Of a stretch of 64,000 nt of DNA, positions 59,210 through 64,000 are shown one piece after another. The notes under the pieces are model-generated. The model was not told the origin of the DNA. It saw only the letters and a program-made list of their open reading frames with translations, and did not search any database. This DNA is from Rhizobium sp. Root1220 (GTDB taxonomy: Bacteria; Pseudomonadota; Alphaproteobacteria; Rhizobiales; Rhizobiaceae). Position 1 is the first letter of the stretch, and every line of letters begins with the position of its first letter. The stretch lies in NCBI RefSeq assembly GCF_001426265.1, contig NZ_LMDG01000023.1, positions 335,826-399,825 of the forward strand, given 5' to 3'. A program made the translations under genes and the position numbers.

Positions 59210-60409
59210 ATGAGCATTTCAACAAGCCTGATCGATACCGAACAGCGTCTCGGCGCCCACAACTACAAGCCACTCGATGTTGTCCTGACGCGGGGGGAGG
59301 GTGTCCACGTGTGGGATACCGACGGCAATCGTTATCTTGACTGCCTCTCGGCGTATTCCGCCGTCAACCAGGGCCATTGCCACCCGAAGATTCTCGCGGC
59401 GATGGTCGAGCAGGCCGGAAAGCTGACGCTCACTTCGCGCGCCTTCCGCAATGATCAACTAGCGCACCTCTACGAGGAGCTGGCGGAACTGACAGGATCA
59501 CACAAGATTCTGCCGATGAATTCCGGCGCAGAAGCCGTCGAGACGGCGATCAAGGCTGTTCGCAAATGGGGTTACGAGGTCAAGGGAGTGCCGGAAGGCA
59601 AGGCCGAGATCATCGTCTGCTCGGACAATTTCCACGGCCGGACGCTCAGCATCATCAGCTTTTCCACCGACCCTGATGCACGGACCGGATTTGGCCCCTA
59701 CACCCCAGGCTTCAGGACCGTGCCCTTCGGCGATGCGGATGCCTTCGCCGCTGCCATCAACGAGAACACGGTTGCTGCGCTGATCGAGCCTATCCAGGGC
59801 GAGGCCGGCGTTGTTATTCCGCCGGTCGGCTACTTCAAGCGCGTGCGCGAACTTTGCACGGAAAAGAACGTCACGCTGATTCTCGACGAAATCCAGACTG
59901 GCCTTGGTCGTACCGGCAAATTACTGGCCGAAGAGCATGAAGGCATAGAAGCGGACGTGACGCTGATCGGCAAGGCGCTGTCCGGGGGGTTCTATCCAGT
60001 CTCCGCCGTGCTTTCCAATTCCGAGGTGCTCGGTGTGCTGAAGCCTGGTCAGCACGGCTCGACCTTCGGCGGCAATCCGCTCGCCTGTGCGGTGGCACGG
60101 GCCGCACTTAGAGTGCTGACCGAGGAAGGCATGATCGAAAATGCCGCCAGGATGGGCGACTATTTCCTCGAAGGTCTTCGCTCGATCCGCTCCAACATCG
60201 TCAAGGATGTCCGCGGTCGCGGCTTGATGATGGCGGTCGAACTGGAACCGGAAGCCGGTGGTGCAAGGCAATATTGCTATTCGCTCAAGGAGCGCGGCCT
60301 GCTCGCCAAGGATACGCACGAGAACACCATCCGCCTTGCGCCACCGCTGGTCATCACCAAGGAGCAGGTCGATTGGGCGGTGGAACAGATCGGCAAGACG
60401 ATCGCCTGA
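59210..60409 (+). CDS. rocD: Ornithine aminotransferase
   Basis: PLP enzyme that converts ornithine to glutamate 5-semialdehyde, with 2-oxoglutarate as acceptor. The 399 residues include [23 protein letters not shown] sequence near the N-terminus, [49 protein letters not shown] and the Schiff-base lysine K255 in [14 protein letters not shown]. The gene follows arginase directly, so the pair feeds arginine nitrogen and carbon into glutamate. Confidence 0.95.
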   Translation: MSISTSLIDTEQRLGAHNYKPLDVVLTRGEGVHVWDTDGNRYLDCLSAYSAVNQGHCHPKILAAMVEQAGKLTLTSRAFRNDQLAHLYEELAELTGSHKILPMNSGAEAVETAIKAVRKWGYEVKGVPEGKAEIIVCSDNFHGRTLSIISFSTDPDARTGFGPYTPGFRTVPFGDADAFAAAINENTVAALIEPIQGEAGVVIPPVGYFKRVRELCTEKNVTLILDEIQTGLGRTGKLLAEEHEGIEADVTLIGKALSGGFYPVSAVLSNSEVLGVLKPGQHGSTFGGNPLACAVARAALRVLTEEGMIENAARMGDYFLEGLRSIRSNIVKDVRGRGLMMAVELEPEAGGARQYCYSLKERGLLAKDTHENTIRLAPPLVITKEQVDWAVEQIGKTIA

Positions 60410-60549
60410 CCGGTCCGGCATATATACACCAGGCAAGAAATCTCGGCGTCGATTTAGAATTGCGCAACACTCTTTCCCTAATGTCGATGCTAACCGTATC
60501 AGTGCTCTTCCAATTTCGAAGGCGTGCGCGGTTTGAAGGCAAAGTCCAT

Positions 60550-60569
60550 CCGCGCCAATGGTGGCGCGG
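60550..60569 (+). other. Hairpin in the cheW leader
   Basis: Perfect 8-bp stem CCGCGCCA/TGGCGCGG with an ATGG loop, 39 bases before the cheW ATG and 140 bases after the rocD stop. TTGCTCC follows, so it is at best a weak terminator; it may be a leader structure. Confidence 0.45.
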
Positions 60570-60608
60570 TTGCTCCTGCCCTGGCTTTCGACAGTTGGGA
60601 CGATTCCA

Positions 60609-61085
60609 ATGGCTACGATCAATTCCACGAGCTTCAGCGGCGATATGCTGGAGATCATTGCCTTCAGACTGCACGATCAGGAATTCTGCGTTAAGACGAC
60701 TACCATTCGCGAGATCCGCGGCTGGGCACCGTCGACGCCGATCCCGCATTCCCCGGCCGACGTCATCGGCGTCATGAACCTGCGCGGCTCGGTGATCCCG
60801 ATCATCGATCTCGCGTTCAAGCTCGGCATGAAAAGCACCGTCGCAAACGAACGCAGTGCCATCGTCGTTGCCGAAGTCCACAACATGGTCATCGGCATGC
60901 TGGTCGACCGGGTTTCGGATATCCTGACAATCGCATCGGGACAGGTGCAGCCGGTGCCGGAAGTGACGGCATCGTTCGATCGCGCCTTCTGCGAAGGCAT
61001 CATCGCCTCGGAGAACGGCATGATCTGCTTCCTCAACCTCGCCAAGATGTTCAAGGAAAGCGAAGCGGACGATCTGGCCGCCTGA
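60609..61085 (+). CDS. cheW: Chemotaxis adaptor CheW
   Basis: Couples chemoreceptors to CheA. The 158-residue protein starts MATINSTSFSGDMLEIIAFRL. It shows DQEFCVKTTTIREIRGWAPSTPIPHSPADVIGVMNLRGSVIPIID-like CheW core and VVAEVHNMVIGMLVDRVSDIL. I start at 60609, where a GGGA lies 10 bases upstream; the frame is open to 60558. It is an orphan: no che or mcp gene is adjacent, so it may be an extra CheW serving a separate receptor set. Confidence 0.94.
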   Translation: MATINSTSFSGDMLEIIAFRLHDQEFCVKTTTIREIRGWAPSTPIPHSPADVIGVMNLRGSVIPIIDLAFKLGMKSTVANERSAIVVAEVHNMVIGMLVDRVSDILTIASGQVQPVPEVTASFDRAFCEGIIASENGMICFLNLAKMFKESEADDLAA

Positions 61086-61110
61086 GGGTCAAGCACTTCG
61101 AGTACAACAA

Positions 61111-61146
61111 AGCCGTCTGCGGGGCTCTCCTGTCAGGCGGCTTTTT
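61111..61146 (+). terminator. Terminator after cheW
   Basis: A 9-bp stem AGCCGTCTG (61111-61119) with CAGGCGGCT (61134-61142), one G-U pair, followed by four T. It overlaps the end of the convergent dxr gene (stop codon at 61133-61135), so the dxr tail and the cheW terminator share bases. Confidence 0.65.
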
Positions 61147-62323
61147 CCTTGATGGAAACCAACTCCGCCGCAAGGTCGCGGGCTTCTGCGTCGGCGGCAA
61201 ACACATCGTCCATCGTGTTCGCCCCGCCTGCCCCGGTCATCCTGTCCATGATCGCCTCGGCGATGTCGGCCATTTGTAAGAATCCAATCCGCTCATCGAC
61301 AAAGGCCTGAAACGCCACCTCTTCAGCGGCGTTCATGATGGCGCCCTGCAGTCCGCCGCGCTCGAGCGCCGTCCGTGCCAGTCTCAGAGCAGGGAAGCGG
61401 TCTTCATCCGGGGCTTCGAAGTCCAGGCGGGAGAGCTTTGCGAAATCCAGCCGCTCGACGTCCAGCTTCGGCCGGCGCGGGTAATCCAAAGCGTAGCCAA
61501 TCGCGGTGCGCATGTCCGGGCTGCCGAGCTGCGCAATGACCGATCCGTCCGTGTAGCCGACCATGGAGTGGACGACCGATTGCGGATGGACAATCACTTC
61601 GATCTGATCTGGACGAACTCCGAAAAGGTGCTTTGCCTCGATCATCTCCAGAGCCTTGTTGAACATCGATGCGCTGCCGATGGAAATCTTCAGGCCCATC
61701 GACCAGTTCGGGTGTGCCCGTGCGGTCGCGGCGGTCACGTTCGCCATGTCGGCTCGCGACCATGTCCGGAAGGGGCCACCCGACGCCGTCAGGATGATAC
61801 GCTCGACGGCGTGCCGCTGATCTTCGTCAAGCGACTGGAAGATTGCGCTGTGCTCGCTATCGACGGGGATCAATCGGCCGCCTGCGTCCCGCACGGCGTC
61901 GACAAAGAGGTCGCCCGCCGAAACAAGGCATTCCTTGTTCGCCAGCGCGATCGTCGCCCCCCTGCGCGCCGCCGCCAGCGTGGGTGCCAGTCCAGCGGTG
62001 CCAACGATGGCTGCCATTACCCAGTCCGCCTCGATATCAGCGGCTTCCGCAAGTCCGGAAACGCCGGCGGCGACCGCAATGTCGCTGCCTGACAACGCGG
62101 CCTTCAGCGCGTCATACATGCGGTCGCTGGCGGTTACAGCGAGCTTCGCGCCGGCCAATCTTGCTTGGTGCGCCAGGAGCTCGACGTTTTCGTTGCCGGT
62201 GACAACGGAGACTTCGTAATTCTCCCGTCCGCCAAGCTGCCCGATGACATCAAGCGTATTCTGGCCGATCGAGCCCGTTGAACCAAAAACACTGAGGCGC
62301 CTGGGCGCATTGCCTGTCATCAT
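61133..62323 (-). CDS. dxr: 1-deoxy-D-xylulose 5-phosphate reductoisomerase
   Basis: Second step of the MEP isoprenoid pathway: forms 2-C-methyl-D-erythritol 4-phosphate with NADPH. The 396-residue protein has the cofactor motif SVFGSTGSIGQNTLDV (GSTGSIG at 14-20), ANKECLVSAG, PVDSEHSAIFQ with the metal-binding acids, and LTASGGPFR. KISIGSASMFNKALEMIEA is a further family block. The second codon is also ATG. Rhizobial relatives often carry dxr near lipid or envelope genes, but here it is divergent from a BON protein. Confidence 0.96.
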   Translation of the reverse strand: MMTGNAPRRLSVFGSTGSIGQNTLDVIGQLGGRENYEVSVVTGNENVELLAHQARLAGAKLAVTASDRMYDALKAALSGSDIAVAAGVSGLAEAADIEADWVMAAIVGTAGLAPTLAAARRGATIALANKECLVSAGDLFVDAVRDAGGRLIPVDSEHSAIFQSLDEDQRHAVERIILTASGGPFRTWSRADMANVTAATARAHPNWSMGLKISIGSASMFNKALEMIEAKHLFGVRPDQIEVIVHPQSVVHSMVGYTDGSVIAQLGSPDMRTAIGYALDYPRRPKLDVERLDFAKLSRLDFEAPDEDRFPALRLARTALERGGLQGAIMNAAEEVAFQAFVDERIGFLQMADIAEAIMDRMTGAGGANTMDDVFAADAEARDLAAELVSIKEKAA

Positions 62324-62507
62324 GGTGATTTCGCCAAAACTCTTGTACCCGCCCCGGCTCTACAGGGGATTGATATGGGCGGCAAGTGTGCGATGCGGCG
62401 GAGTGGCGTTCGCATCGTTGGGCCAGCATGTGCTGGTCGCCGGGTGACGCATGCAACCAACTTCGCGATGCGGCGTTCTCTAAAAGAGAAGTTGAGAGGA
62501 AGCCACC

Positions 62508-62774
62508 ATGATTTTCAAACAGCCAACGTTCTTCGGCGAAACGCCGGAAATCGAAGTGGAGTTCGTCAACCACGCGGCTCTCGAGGAGGCCGTCGCAAAT
62601 GCGCTGGCCGTGGCAGGCGGCCTTGATGCCTCTGATCTCGATGTCACTGTACGCGAAGGAAACGTCGTACTTGGAGGCGTCGTGGCGACTGTCGCTCAGG
62701 TCGAACGGGCGGCAGCGGTCGCTCGGGCAGTAACGGGTGTCAAATCCGTCCAGAACGATATTCGGGTGGCATAG
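62508..62774 (+). CDS. BON-domain protein
   Basis: An 88-residue protein consisting almost wholly of one BON domain: HAALEEAVANALAVAGGLDASDLDVTVREGNVVLGGVV-like, ending TGVKSVQNDIRVA. BON domains bind phospholipid surfaces and are often periplasmic, but this protein shows no signal peptide, so it may be cytosolic. AGAGGAAGCCACC stands before the ATG. Function unknown. Confidence 0.82.
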   Translation: MIFKQPTFFGETPEIEVEFVNHAALEEAVANALAVAGGLDASDLDVTVREGNVVLGGVVATVAQVERAAAVARAVTGVKSVQNDIRVA

Positions 62775-62837
62775 CATCGGCGCCCGCGCCGGAGACACGA
62801 GGTGTTTCAGCAGCGACCTGCAGCGCGCTGGTAGCAA

Positions 62838-62990
62838 TCATCCCGCGAAGCGCTCTGCAAGGAAGGTGGATCCGGCTATCCTGTCGGTTTTCGGCGTGGT
62901 CATCGGACCACCCGGCTTGTAGGCGGTCGCCAACAAAAGACTGCTAACGACGAGATATGCGACTGCCAGCACTGTGAGTTTTATTCGCAT
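62838..62990 (-). CDS. 50-residue membrane/secreted peptide, unknown
   Basis: A short frame beginning at the ATG at 62990, preceded by AGGAG with 8 bases spacing. The 50 residues start MRIKLTVLAVAYLVVSSLLL, then ATAYKPGG, a hydrophobic N-terminus with a positive charge typical of a signal or membrane anchor. A polar tail follows (TTPKTDRIAGSTFLAERF). It lies 128 bases downstream of the phosphoethanolamine transferase gene on the same strand and may be cotranscribed. I do not recognise it. Support is the ribosome-binding site plus the signal-like sequence. Confidence 0.5.
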   Translation of the reverse strand: MRIKLTVLAVAYLVVSSLLLATAYKPGGPMTTPKTDRIAGSTFLAERFAG

Positions 62991-63118
62991 GGCGAGCACT
63001 CCTGTTTCGCCGTAAACGCGGCAGGACGTCGAATGTTCCTGTCGGGGCTAGAGAACGCGGCAAGTAAGACCGAACCGCACACGGTCGGACAATTCGACTT
63101 GCGGCCGGCTGTTGGGGA

Positions 63119-64000
63119 TTACGACGTCGGCCCGGTCTTGCAGCCTGCAAAAACGTCGAGCTTGGGATCGTGAACGGACGTCGTCACGTTCATCATTCCA
63201 AGGACGCTGTGAAACAGGTTGTCGTGGGATGTAGCCCGGCCCGAGGCCTGGGCAACGCATGCCTTGTCGACCGCCATGGACTTGGTGAAATCCGGATCGA
63301 GCCACACCAGGAAGGGGACATGGGTCTGCTCGTCAGGGGCCAGCAGATACGGTGTCCCATGGAGATAGAGCCCGTTCTCGCCGAGCGATTCTCCGTGGTC
63401 CGACATATAGATCATCCCGGTAGCCATCTTGTCGCTGCGTGCCTTCAGCTTGTCGATCACCGTCGACAGGAAATGGTCGGTATAGAGAATGGAATTGTCG
63501 TAGGCGTTGACGATCTGTTCGTCCTTGCAGCTTCCGAGTTCGGCCGTCTCGCATTCCGGCAGAAATTTCCGGAATTCCTCAGGATAACGCAGATAGTAGG
63601 CAGGGCCGTGGCTTCCCATCTGGTGAAGCACGAGCACGCTGTCCTTGGTCACGCCGTCCAGCCATTCATCAAGCTTGTCGAGGAAGACGCCGTCCTGGCA
63701 TTCGCCTCCCTTGCAGAAGCGCGGATCCGTCAAGTTGGCGAGATCCACGTATTTGATGCGGTTGGCCACGCCCTTGCTGCCGGTATTGTTGTCGAACCAC
63801 GCGACATCGATGCCGGCATGGGCAAGAACGTCCATCAGGCCCTCGTTCTCCAGCCCCTTGCTATGGGTAAAGGTCGCTCGCGTGAACTGCGAAAACATGC
63901 AAGGGATCGACGTTGCGGTGGCGGTCCCGCAGCTGGTCGTCTGCGGGAAGTAGATGACGTCCCGCTTTCGAAGCTCAGGGTTGGTGTCCCGCCCGTAGCC
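63119..64000 (-). CDS. eptA: EptA-family phosphoethanolamine transferase (C-terminal part)
   Basis: The window holds the last 293 codons; the gene continues beyond the right edge. The catalytic alkaline-phosphatase-like domain includes TTSCGTATATSIPCMFS with the nucleophilic Thr, HQMGSHGPAYYLRYP, YDNSILYTDHFL, YMSDHGESLGENGLYLHG, and HDNLFHSVLG with the Zn ligands. Several cysteine pairs are typical of the periplasmic domain. These enzymes add phosphoethanolamine to lipid A or other sugars at the outer face of the inner membrane. The N-terminal membrane helices are not visible, so the exact subtype is open. Confidence 0.92.
   Translation of the reverse strand, partial: GYGRDTNPELRKRDVIYFPQTTSCGTATATSIPCMFSQFTRATFTHSKGLENEGLMDVLAHAGIDVAWFDNNTGSKGVANRIKYVDLANLTDPRFCKGGECQDGVFLDKLDEWLDGVTKDSVLVLHQMGSHGPAYYLRYPEEFRKFLPECETAELGSCKDEQIVNAYDNSILYTDHFLSTVIDKLKARSDKMATGMIYMSDHGESLGENGLYLHGTPYLLAPDEQTHVPFLVWLDPDFTKSMAVDKACVAQASGRATSHDNLFHSVLGMMNVTTSVHDPKLDVFAGCKTGPTS

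Noticed and set aside
62779..62795. GC-rich inverted repeat after the BON gene as a terminator
   Set aside because: The loop would be too small and no T run follows.

Overview
This is a chromosomal, GC-rich alphaproteobacterial window, most likely from the Rhizobiaceae (order Hyphomicrobiales). Supporting signs are the gene order hemC-hemD-mitofilin-hemY, sdhCDAB followed by an Inh/Omp19 lipoprotein and zapE, the mdh-sucCDAB-lpdA cluster, an F1-only atpHAGDC operon, a single-gene 5-aminolevulinate synthase and a perfect CtrA-type site. No rRNA, tRNA, CRISPR, prophage or insertion sequence was seen. The genus cannot be fixed from this sequence.

Layout. 1-3073 (minus): heme cluster hemC-hemD-Mic60/mitofilin-like-hemY (hemY cut by the window edge). 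3141-6611 (plus): tightly coupled tsaD-gpsA-yciI-EVE-methyltransferase. 6601-7104 (minus): a small secreted protein with a CtrA box. 7420-10848: succinate dehydrogenase sdhCDAB. 11066-12783: Inh/Omp19 lipoprotein and zapE. 12964-23516: TCA-cycle block mdh-sucC-sucD-sucA-sucB, then an exported protein, a short-chain dehydrogenase and lpdA, with strong hairpins in several intercistronic gaps. 23647-29701: TraB-like protein, xerC, a lysophospholipid acyltransferase, priA and a small membrane protein. 29956-35080: atpHAGDC with an extra 79-codon gene, coupled at both ends, between atpD and atpC. 35357-43673: SDR, ArsR and LysR regulators, then the NAD-dependent molybdenum formate dehydrogenase operon fdsGBACD. 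43761-44975 (minus): hemA. 45163-48885 (minus): a coxSLM-type molybdenum hydroxylase with the form II motif. 49164-57708: glycine-zipper lipoprotein and the TamA-TamB export machine, TamB with seven 107-residue tandem units. 57705-60409: Lrp/AsnC regulator divergent from arginase and ornithine aminotransferase. 60609-64000: orphan cheW, dxr, a BON-domain protein, a 50-residue membrane peptide and the 3' part of an EptA-type phosphoethanolamine transferase.

How it fits together. Much of the window is core energy metabolism: malate dehydrogenase, succinyl-CoA synthetase, 2-oxoglutarate dehydrogenase with its E3, succinate dehydrogenase and the F1 part of ATP synthase. hemA, hemC, hemD and hemY supply heme. 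The formate dehydrogenase and the CO-dehydrogenase-like enzyme would add oxidation of formate and of an unknown small substrate. TamAB, EptA, the lipoproteins and the acyltransferase serve the cell envelope. Nothing seen is clearly a new defence or mobile system. The least explained items are the small gene inside the atp operon, the repeat array in TamB, the two adjacent dyads before the arginase gene, the hairpins of the suc cluster and the form II molybdenum hydroxylase.
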